Shown: positions 47,677 through 60,461 of the stretch, piece by piece
How the letters are laid out: each line of letters starts with the position of its first letter
Numbering within the stretch: the stretch's first letter is position 1
Origin: Myrica gale
Lineage: Eukaryota; Streptophyta; Magnoliopsida; Fagales; Myricaceae
NCBI GenBank assembly: GCA_963930655.1
Contig: OZ005602.1
Location: 26,487,840 to 26,551,839, forward strand
DNA length: 64,000 nt
Reading direction: 5' to 3'
The notes under the pieces: generated by a model
Told to the model about the DNA's origin: nothing
The model's database searches: none
What the model saw: the letters and a program-made list of their open reading frames with translations, nothing else
Translations under genes and position numbers: made by a program

Positions 47677-47960
47677 CTAACTCCAACTGCAAGGCTATTT
47701 TCAAACCCAAATTATTTTGATCAACAACACTAGGTTGACAGATCTCCAACTGCTCTTTTACTAGCTGAATGACATCTTGAATTTTACCAAAATGACGTTT
47801 GTTCAATTTTATTAGTGCATAGCGTGCAGATCGAATTCTCTTGAACAAACATTGATACAATGACCGAGAAAAGATCATAGTTATTACTTGCACAAAGAAA
47901 GGGTTTTGATTAGAAGGGGGACACAATGACCGAGAAATGATCAAGTGCTTCTGATTAGAT
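47677..47960 (-). mobile_element. LINE, 5' portion beyond the CACTA insertion
   Basis: The minus-strand frame contains RSARYALIKLNKRHFGKIQD and VKEQLEICQPS, typical of the linker between endonuclease and reverse transcriptase in plant L1-type LINEs. It continues exactly into the piece left of 43316 once the CACTA element and one CTA are removed (GCC TTG CAG TTG GAG then GAG GAG CAG). The endonuclease is absent, so the LINE is 5'-truncated near 47960. A short duplicated word, CAATGACCGAGAAA, occurs at about 47856 and 47924. Confidence 0.75.
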
Positions 47961-50862
47961 TCATTGATACAAGACATGCATATAGATAGAAATACTCTTC
48001 ATAAGAGAAATATATATATTGTATACTGAATACTATAAGGTCCACACTGATAAAATTAATACCGAAAACATTGAATGTTGTGAGATCCTCTTTCTAAATT
48101 GAATAGTCTAATTTGAACATTAAATTGAAGAATATTTTGTTTCTGTTTTTATCTCCTTACACTCGAGGAGCCTTTTAGTACTTTGCCTTAATAGTACTCA
48201 ACATATATACCGTATGCGTGACTCAAAGATGACCTTAAATTGGCGACATATATAACGAAAAGTCGAAAACGACCATGTTTGAGATAGAACACGTGAAGGC
48301 CCACAAAAAAAAATGCCAAAAATGATATGTTATGCAATTAATTATCAGCGTTGGACCATTTCGAAGGTCTCCATTTTATGACTAAAGTCTCGATTCATGA
48401 TCACACTTATTACTTGCACAATTTGGTCGCAATTCTTCATTAATTACTCATTTCCCCAAGCCCACAAAAGCCAATTCTTAAAGCCGTGTATCTTTTGGCA
48501 CTTTCATTTTCACTTATTAATATATCATGCACCAATAAAAAAATATCCTCCTTTAACTATTTCTATGAGACAGAATCATATTATGTTAAGCATATCCACA
48601 TATAAACTTGTACATGGAAAAAAAATTCCTTTGTATTGCAACCCGAGTAGTAGTAGTTGCTGTCGGGACTTGCTTTTCATCGCTGTCAGAAATCCACGGA
48701 ATAAGAGTGGCAGTGAGACTTCGACTCATTCACAAAACTACTATAAGAAGAGCAATAACATTCGATTTAGGCGGAAAAAAGTGTAAAACATCATACCTTC
48801 AGAAGGAGATGATTTCAACAACAATGAAAGGTGTATGCCTTGCTCTGGGAGGGAAGCAAAATCTCAACAGTGCTCTTTAGACAGAGATGATAGAGGGAAT
48901 GAGTTTGTCTTCGGGGGCAACGAAAGTGAGACTTGGGCGTTTTTGACCGACACACCCAAAACACAGAGTTTAACCATGAGTAATCAAGCCTGATGTTAGT
49001 CGTCCCGTCAACCAAATCATAAATTATAAAGCGATGATAATATTTATGAGCAAGGCCTATAATATGGTTGAGGAATATAAAATAAGTAATTAAACTTACA
49101 TCTTTTATCGGTTTATGTTTTTAAAATAATTAATAACCAAATAAAAAAAACTTAGTCATCAATGTATACTTGATCAGACAAGCCAAACTATATGGTTGAC
49201 TAATATAAAAAAACTAATTAAAATTTCATATTTAAGACAGTTTACGTTTTGAGGATAATTAGTAATTTAATAGAACTTGAGATGACACCATGATCAGGTT
49301 TAGTTGAATGTAGAATTCATATAAAAACGAAGAGAGAGAGAGAGAGAGAGAATAATTTGCAATCTTTAACTGGTGGAATTCGTGTCCTTATCATGAAGAG
49401 TTCCTCCCGTACGTCTCTTCATTGAATTCTTCGGCTTATAGGACGGGAAAATTCGTTGCACTTTAAAGATAGAGATGAATAAATTGCTAGCTTGGTGCCA
49501 AAATTCTCCCATGTGATTCATGAATCTTCAACGATTAAACTACACGCCTTAAGAGTGAACGACTTCGGTCCATTGTTTCGCGTCCTTTTCTCCGTGACCA
49601 ATTCTTTTTACGACCCCGGATTGGCGAAATTTCCCGTACATGCAACAATATCGACCCCAGGAATTTCCATGCAGATTTCTTGCTGCCACCATGCACCCTC
49701 GTGGATGATAAGGACAGCCGGACAGGAGGAGACTCTTGTGGTGCCACATCAAGCGACGGCAAATCATTTATGCAATAGAAGAAAAATACAGAACACAAGA
49801 AAACTTCAAAGAATTCCCGATCGAGCTGTACTCTTTCTTTTTTTTAATAATTTCATAGCATACAAATTTTATAATTTCTAATTATCGTTCTTAAACTACA
49901 TAGATGAAGATTCAATCCTCATTTTTTAATGTATGAGAGTATTAAATGATAAATACTAAGTTAATAAAGAGAATTAACAATAAATTATAGAACTGCTTAA
50001 TGGACCATCCGTTTAAGGTGACAGCAACAAAGAACCAAACAGCATGTGACAAACTACCAATGCCACTGGGAAAATGAATCAAATTACCAAAACTTTGTAA
50101 AGATATTCGACCGAACCAAATTTCATCTAACATTTTATCTAATCAAATATATTTAGACAATAAAAACTCTAAAAACAGTCAATAGGAATAATCAATAGTA
50201 TTTATACTGGTAGTTATATAAATAAAAATAACATATCTTTAGTACAAGTGTATCCCAAGAGTTTTTAATGTGTTTTCTTAACATTTATTGTTAAGGATAA
50301 GAATTCCTTATAATAACTTCTTAATCCTGACATTTATGGTTAGATGCTCTCTCCTTTAGGTTATGTTACTTTGCATCAAATTTGTAAGATTTACGTCCTA
50401 CCTTTACATTTACAATCCAAACATCACAAAAAACATATATTCCAATATTTATTACCTTTTTTTTATAAATATCAATATATTTTAACAATTTTTACATGCA
50501 TACTAATACAACTTTAACATCACCTAAATATTCATAATTTTCTTCCAAACGAACTTTCCCTAAAATAAAATAAATAAAATAAAATAAATCACTGTTAATT
50601 GATCAGATCAAACAAAACACTTTACCCTTATTGCTTTGGTACTTTTTTCATTAAAAAAATAGCAATAAGATGAATGAATCATTCATGTATCTACAACTAA
50701 ATTCTAGTTCATTGCACTGTGTATGAAAATAACAAAAAAGAAAGCAAGTCTACAAAAAAAAAAAAAGTAAACCACTAACATTCTAAAAAAATCCAAAACA
50801 TCGTTATCATAATCATTTTTCGAATCTTTAATCGCTGTGTTCAACTACCACCACTATCTCTT
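47961..50862. other. AT-rich intergenic DNA
   Basis: No gene recognised. (GA)n at about 49331-49352; AT-rich MITE-like DNA at about 50340-50580 ending AAACGAACTTTCCC. Overlapping frames near 49490-49880 on both strands show no family features. Confidence 0.45.
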
Positions 50863-51387
50863 TCAATAATGCCGCTTCCACGTCAGCTTCCGGGCACCAC
50901 CGCATCCGGCGGCAATCCGAGTCTGAACGCTCTCGAATTCCGAGATCCGGCACGGGATTGTGATCCCACCCTGGTGATGAAACCCGTACTCCTGCTCGGC
51001 CTCCCTCAGAAGCTCGCCAAACAGGGGATGGTTAAAGTAAATGACCGGCACCAGTACCCTGTGAAAGTCGCCGTCTTTTTTACCCACGTACACGGCCAGG
51101 TGCCCCTTCGGCACTGCCGTCTCCTTCTTCTTCTCCGTGACCGTGTCCTGTCCCATGGGGATATAGCCCGAGTCGGCCGGCCTGCAAAGACACAGAGTTC
51201 TCGCTCTGTTCGTCAATCGGCGGCCCCAAGTGATGAGCTTCGATATCGGCTTGGGCTTGGGTGTTCTCGACGGTGGAGGCGGTGCGTCCAGCCGCTGGTA
51301 CCCGGTTCGTTTCCGGATTTTGCGGGCAACCCATTTGGAAACTCCGGCTAGCCGTTTTCCTAGCTTGAATCCCCTGATCTTTCTCAT
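50863..51387 (-). CDS. SAUR family auxin-responsive protein
   Basis: Intronless 174-codon frame. The SAUR core spans residues about 90-158: AVPKGHLAVYVGKKDGDFHR, VLVPVIYFNHPLFGELLREA, EQEYGFHHQGGITIPCRISE. The N-terminal ~80 residues are basic and Pro-rich (KLGKRLAGVSKWVARKIRKR; PPPPSRTPKPKP), as in the longer SAUR subgroup. SAURs act at the plasma membrane or cytosol, many by inhibiting PP2C.D phosphatases to promote cell expansion; this specific role is inferred. The start MRKIRGFKLGK is the first Met and matches the family N terminus. The coding region is notably GC-rich relative to its flanks. Confidence 0.93.
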   Translation of the reverse strand: MRKIRGFKLGKRLAGVSKWVARKIRKRTGYQRLDAPPPPSRTPKPKPISKLITWGRRLTNRARTLCLCRPADSGYIPMGQDTVTEKKKETAVPKGHLAVYVGKKDGDFHRVLVPVIYFNHPLFGELLREAEQEYGFHHQGGITIPCRISEFESVQTRIAAGCGGARKLTWKRHY

Positions 51388-53820
51388 CGTAGGCTAAGGT
51401 TGACGGTGAATAAACTGAAAATGTAAATTCTCTAACAAAAGGGAGAGAAGGTACTATTATTCGATTCCGGTGGGTTTCATGAAAAGGGCCATGGGTCAGC
51501 GACGGACATGGTTAGGCGGAAGAGAGTGAGACATACTTCAGAGAGAGACGTGGGTATGTTTGACATCCTGTATATCTCTACTTCCGGAATTGCATCTCAT
51601 CCGGAATTCCGGTAAATTACTATTCTTTCGGTGGCGGGATTCGAGGCATCTCTTTCAAAGTGCTACCAAGATTAAGCCCCCAAAAGAGAACAAAAACGTA
51701 AAAGAGACGCGAAGATGGAAAGTGGGAAGACAATTCGGTAGGCGATGAGGTAGTGGGCAAGCTCTGGTAGGAAGGAAAGGGGGAGCTAAATAGCCACATA
51801 AAGAGAGGGAAAGTCAAGGGTCAGCTGAAGGAACGGTCAGATAATAAGGAGTAGCCGCGAGATTTACCTGGTGCGTGGGATTAAAATTTTGGTTTTTATG
51901 TGTAAAAAATATTGGTGATGTAGGTCACGTTAGATTTTGGAAGGTTCTCTACTACTGCTTCAGATTTGGGAGTGACTGGATGGCGGATGCGTTTACGGCG
52001 TTTTGATGGAAGGTTTTGATTGGAGGGCCAGGGCTCTAAGTTGTCGGATTAGGTCGAGTTAATAGTACCCAGACCAATAAAATCGGAACAAAAGCAGCAA
52101 TCTGCTGACTTCACCCAAGTTGTTTCCCAGAATTGCAAGATCCAACACGCCGTAGAATACGAGTGGCACTTCCATGGTTTGTTTGTTTGCGGGTTCAATT
52201 TCTGGTTTGGTTCGTTTTTAAGTTTTTTTTGTTAATTCAGATATATTCACAAAACTACCACCCGAATATCTTAAAAATTCAAATACAAATACAAATATTA
52301 ATATATTTTACACAATTTCTAATAACTTTTTACTTTTTTTATTTAACACAAATTTTCTCTCTTTACTTTTTCACATAACTTCAATATTTTTTTATTAAAC
52401 AATTACATCAAATCATTTCTCTCTCCACTTTACACAAACACTTATAAAATAATATTCAACATAAATATTCAAAACTTCTCTAAAATCCTACCATTTTTAC
52501 CCAACACGAACATACTCCTAAATTTGACTCAAGCTCAACAAGTGCTTTATTTTGCCGCTTATCTTGCCAGTTTATACACGTCCACTAATAGCTGACAAAT
52601 CCATTAATGCGTCCGACACCAACAAAAAAAATATTTCCGCCAGCTTTTAAACATATAGAAGACACGTATAAAATTATGAATATTCACGCTAGTGTTCTGC
52701 CACGTCATCAACTCTAACATAACACACCCTTAACGTTAACATGAAGTATCGTTATCATCATCGTCACGCTCAACCGTCCCTTTTTACCCTTCGAATCTTA
52801 TATTCTTTTCCACTTTCTATGCACAATTTTTCTCAACAATTTTCGGAGGCCTAAGTCAACTATTGCCACAGTCCACGCGGCCACGCCGTTGGTCGTGGGG
52901 ATGATAGCTCAAATAATCCTCCTTGTTTCCATTGGATTGCCCCAATGTCAGCTACTCGCTATCGTCAGAAAATCGTGTTATCTTCTTGCCACATATTTTT
53001 TACTTATGTAAATATTGGAAGGTCAACTACAACTAGATAACTTTCTGATGAGACTCTTATTAAAAGTTATATTAGCTGGTATCCTTTTTATGTTGGCTAA
53101 GCTTTGGAATTATGGAAAGAAATGCAGTTCAAAGGGGCAAAAGTTTTAACATTAGTCGTGGGGATGAAAGAGTAAAGATGACGATCCAGTCTTTAGCTAC
53201 GGCACAATTGCTTATCCTGCTACCAAACCATACAGGGGTATGGCTCGTGGTAAGCACAAGGTTGCTGCTTCGTGGCAACCGCTTGATTTCTTTTAAATTT
53301 TTAATTTTGTTTAAACTTCTTCTTGTTCAGCTCCCCCAAAAAAAAGGCTTCCTCAAAAGGACTTTACAATTTCAAGTGAAGCAATGCTTTTTTAAATGTG
53401 TTTGGATTGAATGTTATATGAGAGACCCAAAGTTGTTGTTTTTTCATTAAACAAAGGAAATAAAGTCAATGTATAATAACTAGTTTACCCTTTTTTAGCT
53501 AAAAAAAATTCAAATAAAAAATTATCAAAAATAATTCTTAAGCCAAGATTCTATAGCCATTCCACTCCCTTTTCCTTACAACCTAGCAAAAGGTTCACAT
53601 ACTTGATGTACCAAATATTATCTGCAATAAGATAGCATATTACATGTATTTAAACCAATAAAAGAAATTATTATATATAATTATAGATGATGGGTGAAAT
53701 AAATAAGCATTTAACTCATGTTGTCGCATGTATAAAAGTATATAGAGTTGGCTATGATTATTCTCAATCTTAATTATGTTAATAATTAAATCTCCTTATC
53801 TTCTTTTTTTAATCATAATA
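51388..53820. other. SAUR upstream region and AT-rich intergenic DNA
   Basis: The SAUR promoter lies just above 51388 (minus strand). No gene recognised. 52220-52515 is the second copy-like stretch of the AT-rich MITE-like family also seen at 12755-13363. Confidence 0.45.
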
Positions 53821-53821
53821 G

Positions 53822-54170
53822 CAGCACCTTTCATTAATAAAATCAAGGAGGTTGAAAAACCTCAAAAACACGCTCTAAAGGGCGAACCAGACATTCCAAA
53901 GAGTCGGCGGGCCAACGAGCAGGGTGACCAAAAGGCCATACAAAGACCCACAAGGGACAGAAAAACCTTATCAGGCAGCAAACTAATATGATTAGCAGAA
54001 AAGGAAAGACAATGACAAAATATGGTGGCACGAACAGTAGTTGAAGGCGTTCGCCAATTGTCTGGTGTAGAAAGCCTCTCCAGTCCATGTAGATGGCGTC
54101 CCCGCCGACCGAAAAAAAAACCTAAAAGTGGCTGGAAATGAGGATTTATTGAGAGATTCGGGCACATAGG
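53822..54170 (-). mobile_element. Possible LINE 3'-end remnant
   Basis: On the minus strand a frame ends LERVFEVFQPP followed by TGATTTTATTAATGAAAG, a tail form seen at the 3' ends of plant LINEs. No reverse transcriptase motif is present, so the identity rests on the tail only. Confidence 0.35.
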
Positions 54171-55222
54171 ATAAGAATAGAGGAGGAGAGGGGGAAGGGA
54201 GGAGCTGAAGCTCCTTCCGCCGCCTGAGAAGGAAGCAAGATGGGAGAGTCAGGCAGTCACAAAGGTGAAAATTCTAGAGAGAAGGCAGAGCCTCTCTCTC
54301 TAAAATCCTAGAAAGAACTTTTTACCTAATCTCCTTAGCTTCTCAATCAAGTATTAATATTAAATTGATATCACTCAAAATATATATATATATGAGCGAT
54401 ATATATACTCTCAAAACTAGTCTGTCTCAAAAAGTCACACATTTGATTATTTTATAAAAGAGACGAAGGGATAAACTTTGATCTGAAAAAGAAATTAAAT
54501 ACCGAGAATAAAATAAAGTGAGATCCCTGTCAAAATTGATATGGATTCCATTTTGAAATTATTAGTTGATTCTTTATCTACAAGATAACCTTTGATTTGA
54601 ACCCTTGTTTGTATTTTAAAAAAGGCTTTTCCCACGAGTGGGGTCGTCTGATTAGCGTCTTATATATGGCTAAGCACTATTGGATAGGACTTTGAATATT
54701 AATACTTTAAAAACATGCTGAAAGAAGATATTAAGGGAATCGACTGTTTACTTCTCTGCCTTGTCTGCCACGTGACTCCTAGTACTAAAGTACCATCAGG
54801 CACGTCTTCGGTCTACCTACGCAACACGCCCCAAGTCACCAACTCTCGGTTAGTCCGTACTATACGGCACGTACTCCCATTGTATACAACTCTCGCGCTG
54901 GGCCCAACTGAAGTCAATCTGATCTGACACTTACTTCAAAAACGGTGGGCCCTACGAGCTGCGTTGTACAATCAGTCAACGAACGCGGGCGGGGGATTTT
55001 CTGGTTATTGTGGGCCGGGCCATGAGAATTTTCGGCCCGAAATGTTTAGTTTTCAAAATACGGGTGGAAAAAACAAAAAGAAAGTCAGGGGAAAGATTTT
55101 GGACCAGTTTCCCTGATGTAAATGAACTCTCTTTTCAATCCGATCAATTTTTCCCTGGAAAAAAAAAAAATAAAAATAATATCGGGGAGGTGCTAACTAT
55201 GGAGCAGTTGGTCAATTCATGT
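54171..55222. other. Intergenic DNA
   Basis: No gene recognised; (TA)n near 54379-54394. Short frames only. Confidence 0.4.
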
Positions 55223-55231
55223 TTAAAATTA

Positions 55232-55463
55232 GGGATAAATGCAAAATCAGTCTCTGTGCTATACGTATAAATCGATTTAGTCCCTGTGATATGAAAAGTA
55301 TCGATTTAGTCCCTGTGATTCTATTTTCGTTTGTTATAGATCCTCCATCAGTGACTAATTTTATCACTTTCTGAAATCACAAGGACTAAATCGATGTTTT
55401 TCATATCACAGGGACTAAATCGATTTTTGCGTATAGAACAAAGACCAATTTTGTATTTATCCC
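55232..55463. mobile_element. 232-bp MULE-type MITE, copy 1
   Basis: Ends GGGATAAATGCAAAATCAGT and ATTTTGTATTTATCCC are inverted. The whole element is nearly palindromic (ATCGATTTAGTCCCTGTGAT mirrored by ATCACAGGGACTAAATCGAT). An exact 9-bp duplication TTAAAATTA lies at 55223-55231 and 55464-55472. No coding. The copy at 61222-61453 has the same length and lies in the opposite orientation. Confidence 0.92.
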
Positions 55464-55472
55464 TTAAAATTA

Positions 55473-58400
55473 AACCCACATGGGGCATTTTATTTTCTAA
55501 AGTTTGAAAACATTAACACATTGTTTTTGTTCGTTTTCTTTAACAACCTTATGTGAACGTCTGACCAAACTAGAAGTTTTCCCTTTTCCCTTTTTTTCTT
55601 TGTCCCGTCTATAGGCCAACTGTGATTTTAGTACTCGTAAGTCGTAAAATTACGTACGTGAGGGTGATAGTGTATAATATAAAGAATTTTCTGCAACTAT
55701 TATTTGTTAGCTAAGATCTTGATCAGTTTCACAGAATTTAACATTCTCCTCTTAAACTACTGCTTCTTTGACTGGTTATTCAGCAGAGAAGATAGATCCC
55801 AAGCGTGTTTAATAGGCCATGATACAGGACACATAACCCATTGATTAGCTTTTGGGCAGTAGAGTTTGCATTTGGATGAATATTTCTGTTGGATGCCATG
55901 ATTTGAGTATTTGAGCACTTGTGAAGTATTGGTATATACTGTACGTATGCTTGAGATGATGGAAAGTCGTATGTGGTATTCTAAATGGTCACGCAATCGT
56001 GCTGGCATCCTATCTCAATTTGGGAGTCTCTTTCCAAACAGATGTTTACAAGCCCTCGACGGATTAATGCAGCGCTCGAGCCAATCGCCCAAACTAGCAG
56101 CCGTACATACGTGTAGACATGGACTGGATTGTTGTGTGGCTTAAAGACACATTTCTAGGTCCCATTGCGTGCAGGAATACGACACAAACTGAGCCCATGT
56201 ACTGTTGCATATATATTGAAACGTGACCGCATGGGATTTTTAGACAGTCTACCTCTTCTGCTTAACTTCCTTGTTTAATTAGTTCCTTATTTTAACCACA
56301 AAACGTCACAACATTTGCTGGAGTCCTATAAACAAAAACATCCAAATAGGGTGTTTTGTTCCTCCATGGTTTTCTTTTTCTCGTGGTTAACAGGAATATA
56401 TTATATTATACTTCGTTCTGTGGACAAAAGAAAAACTTGTGTGTACCCTTTGAAATCTTGTGGTTAACAGGAATATTATTACTTCGTTCTCGAGGACAAA
56501 AGATAAACATGTGTACCCTTTGAAAACGAAGCTAATCTGACGCCATTCATTAATGTTGCATGTTTAGGTGGGACACAATAAAATTATGATGTCCTTTTGG
56601 CTGCTCTCCATCGAACAGCAGGGGAGTTGATATCCTGGCCTGATCTCGACAAGCTGGGGAATTGAACAAATTAGTTTACTGAACAAAAAACAAATTATTC
56701 GAAAAAGTTTTCCAAGTAGTTACAAATTTCAAATGGATGCTTTAATAATTTAAGTTTTTGAAATAGTTAATGATTTAATTATATTATATCAGAATAAATT
56801 TAATAAATTCCTAAATTTGAATCGATACTTGTAATATTAAAACAAATTAATTCAAGTGATATTGCATCATACTTGATTCAATGCATTGATCAAACATATA
56901 TATATATAAAAGGATACAACTAGAAACTTACAAGTAAAAGTATCCACAAGCGAGAGCAAAAATAAAGGTTGCCGGCAATATATTTTCTCTACGTACCTAC
57001 GCGTGACTGCTAATGAGAAATCGATCGCAATAATGTCTGTCCTCATTGCTATGAGGATGCTTCTCCTCACAGGTTGCGTTACCATTGCCAGGCTTCTTCT
57101 CGCCACACGGCCCGTCTGCCAGCTCCAATGACGAGGCATTGCGAGCTAATTCTCGCCCACCAGTAGAGACGTCAACTTGATGATTAATCCAATAACGAAC
57201 CGTGACAAATTTTGGATAATGTAAAAAAAAAAAGAAATCGCACGTACAGTACATAGGTGAAACAATATCAGACGTAACCTTAACCCAAGAAAATTCAAAG
57301 CGCACATGCAGTGTGCGAAGATGGTTTTACTTTCTGTCAGTACTGTACACCTGCATGGACGGCAAGTACAAAAACGGGAGAACTATTTAAGGGAATTTTG
57401 GAGCCGTTAAGATGTAATTAGGGTCGAAATTTTCATCTGAAATGCTATAAAAAGTCCCTCAAATATTCCATCTTTTCTTCTTGTCCGTGACTTTTTCCCC
57501 ACCACTTGATGCGGTAGGCTGTACGTAGTGGTCAAGGGGGAAACATTTCGAGAGCTTTTTTGCTAGTTTATTGATACTTTAAAGCTAGCGACAACATTTT
57601 CTTTATTAAAGAGAGAAGGCGTAGAAGAGCGGAAAAAGCTCGTTGAATTATCAGCACCGGCCCGACGAATTCTAATTCTAATTTCTTTCTTGCTCGATGA
57701 TCAGGTGCTTAGAATAATTTATTTGTATTTCGTTCTGTTCTTATCCACTTCAACGCTGTACGTTCCAGTTTTTCCAAGTTCATATATGTCAGTTCTTAGA
57801 CTTTCAAAACCAACTCTTAGCAGTTCCCAATTAGTATTTGATTACCCCTTTGGAGGCAAGCTAGCTAGCATACAAATCATGACAATTAATTTGAACACTT
57901 CTTTCAAGTTGGGTGTTAGAATATGTTATCATTGTGTTTGAATATTCTACCGCTATTACTGTATATTATCGATTGTGGACTGTATCTCTAATTTATTATG
58001 ATTGATTGTATTTCTAAACCTAGACAGCATCCTTATATTATATTAAATTCTATCATAATGATAAAATATTCTATGTATAATTTGGACATGAAGCAATCCT
58101 CATATATATTTTAAAAGGAAAAGGCCTTAAAATAAAACTATAGTAGAAATTGTCGGTTCAAGTTATTGGAATATTGAAAAGGAAAAGGAGTACAAAATAA
58201 TGGAGACCTCGTACGTACGTAGGAGGTAGTCCTAAGCATGAAATTAGAGTAATTTTAGTACTGCGTGAATTTGGCGAAGTTGGACAATGCCTGCAGGACT
58301 TCGACGTTTGAGGAAGATTTTTCTTTTTTTTTTCTTTTTTCCCAAGCTGCCGAGCCACCGTTTTTGACAATTAGGTTGATAACAGTGACCGCGAAAATCT

Positions 58401-58490
58401 TCGAGAAGTTAGACAAATTAACTACCAATGCATCTGATCCACTCATCCACATATCCAAGGCAAATTTATAAAATGCGTATGGAAAAACGG
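55473..58490. other. Intergenic DNA with one imperfect tandem duplication
   Basis: No gene recognised with confidence. 56383-56526 is an imperfect tandem repeat (unit about 70-78 bp, both starting TGGTTAACAGGAATAT and containing TACTTCGTTCT and GTGTACCCTTTGAAA). A Cys-containing minus-strand frame at about 57000-57180 is noted in the findings. The T-rich plus strand near 58320-58340 is low complexity. Confidence 0.45.
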
Positions 58491-58559
58491 CGCCAAGGTG
58501 ATGATTCCTGAGCGTTTCCGAGAGGAAAATGAAGTGCCCAAATCACCTCTCGACGTGAA

Positions 58560-58746
58560 CGTATATAGGAAATAAAACTTCAAAAGAAACGGGCTTCGTT
58601 TTTTCTCTCTTGCGGCGCTTCGTTTTTTCTTCTCCCAGGTTGTATTTTGCGGCAACCTTTTTTTTCTTCTTAAAAATAGGTTATACGAGAACACCTTTTG
58701 TTGCCCTACTAAAGATATTAAGGCCCTAAATGGGCTTAAAAAATCA
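58560..58746 (-). repeat. 3' LTR-like repeat of the copia element
   Basis: Shares with 60300-60461 blocks such as CAGGTTGTATTTTGCGGCAA, AAAAATAGGTTATACG and CACCTTTTGTTGCCCTACTA followed by AAGATATT. On the minus strand it starts TGATTTTTTAAGCCC, directly after the purine tract. Its outer (minus-strand 3') part is too diverged to bound exactly. Confidence 0.7.
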
Positions 58747-60299
58747 ATCTCCCCCTCCAGCCTACTGAGGAAGGAGACTGATCTTTAACGAATCAGTTAG
58801 AATCAATATCGGCCAGTCCGGCACAATGCTGAAGCTTTTCTTTGGTCACAACCTTCGTCATCATGTTAACCGGATTCTTCTCAGTATGAGTCTTTTCCAA
58901 CAGTATCAACTGTTCTATCACTGCTTGTCGTAGCCAATGATATCTCACATCAATGTGTTTTGTCCATGAATGGTAAATAGCATTCTTGCTCAAGTCTAAT
59001 GCACTCTGATTGTTATAATTAACCATGTACCCATTTTGCTTCAAACCCAATTCTTGGAGAAACCGTTTCATCCAAAGCATCTCTTTTCTTGCTTCAGCTG
59101 CTGCAATATACTCAACTTCAATTGTAGATAAGGCAACACACTTTTGCAATCTTGTCTGCCATGATACAACTCCCCCTACAAAAGAACATAAGAATCCATA
59201 AGTAGATTTTCTACCATCCAGGTCACTTGCATATTTGCATCTACATATCCCTCCAAAACTGGTTCTAAATCCTCAAAAGTCAAATACATCTTCGAGCTAC
59301 TTTTAAAATATATGAAGATCCATGTCACTGCCTTCTAGTGATCTTTACCAGGATTAACAAAAACCTGTTGACTACCTCAACTGCATGAGCAATGTCTGGC
59401 CGTGTACAAACCATGACATACATCAAACTCCTGACTGCTGAGGAATAAGGAATAGTTGTCATTTTTTCTTTTTCTTCATTTGTAGAATGACAAGTCTTCT
59501 TACTAAGTTTGAAGTGACCACCATGCGGTGTCCCAACAGGAATATCACTCTTCATGATAAACCTTGCCAACACCTGTTCTATATATTTCTTCTGTGATAG
59601 CCATATTTTTCTAGCATTTTCTATCACGATGAATATGCATCCCCAAAATCTGTCGTGCTAAACCAAGATCCTTCATGTCAAAGGGCTTGAACAAATTTGT
59701 CTTCAAACAGCAAATCAATTGAATATCTTGTCCCACTATCAACATATCATCTAGCAAAAGAATAATGGAAACTCCAGTACTAGAAATTCTCTGACATGCA
59801 CAGAATGATCTGCCTTTGTCCGTGTATAACCATGACCCACCATAAAAGAGTCAAACTTTTTATACCACTGTCTCGGAGCCTGCTTCAACACATACATACC
59901 TTTTTCAACTTGCAAATCATGTGTTCCCTTCCTTTCACTTCAAATCCTTCTGGCTGATCTATGTAAATTTCTTCCTCTAAATCACTATGGAGAAAGGCAG
60001 TCTTCACATCTAGCTATAATAAAATAAAGATTACAACACTCAAGTTTATGCCAAAAACTTGAGTTCTGGCAAATTGGAATTCAACATTATCATCTCTCTG
60101 AGAAAAATATAATATCATCATAAATCCTAGAATTTGACAAAACTCACTTTACAGCGAGATCCTCCATTTGAATATTACAACTCTCTGTTGATGATGAAAC
60201 TCCTAGATAACCTTCCCAGAGACAATACAATTTGCTCCTAGATAACTTTCTCAGAGACAACCAACTGTTTCTTTCTCTTCTCCTTTTTCTCGTTTTGAC

Positions 60300-60461
60300 A
60301 TACGGCAGCTTTTTTTTCTCTCTCTCTCTCGCGGCACCTCGTTTTTTCTTCTCGCAGGTTGTATTTTGCGGCAACTTCTTTTTCTTAAAAATAGGTTATA
60401 CGGCAACACCTTTTGTTGCCCTACTAAAGATATTGAGGCCCTGGATGGGCTTAAAAAACCA
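60300..60461 (-). repeat. 5' LTR-like repeat of the copia element
   Basis: Matching partner of 58560-58746; on the minus strand it starts TGGTTTTTTAAGCCC. Length differences and substitutions show the element is old. Confidence 0.7.

Larger units (their letters stand above)
58490..60461 (-). mobile_element. Decayed Ty1/copia LTR retrotransposon
   Basis: Minus-strand order: 5' LTR-like repeat ending at 60461, then a reverse transcriptase piece (about 60015-59935: [20 protein letters not shown]), a palm motif LLLDDMLIVG (about 59745), then WLSQKKYIEQVLARF and PYSSAVRSLMYVMVCTRPDI (59627-59325). RNase H follows (MQKCVALSTIEVEYIAAAEA, LSKNAIYHSWTKHIDVRYHW; 59149-58793). A purine tract (plus-strand TCTCCCCCTCC, about 58748-58758) precedes the 3' LTR-like repeat (about 58490-58746). 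Gag, protease and integrase are missing and stops are frequent, so it is an internally deleted dead copy. Confidence 0.85.

Noticed and set aside
49492-49881. 129-codon plus-strand frame with overlapping minus-strand frames
   Set aside because: Open on three frames at once, no recognisable motif, no splice or promoter context; chance frames.
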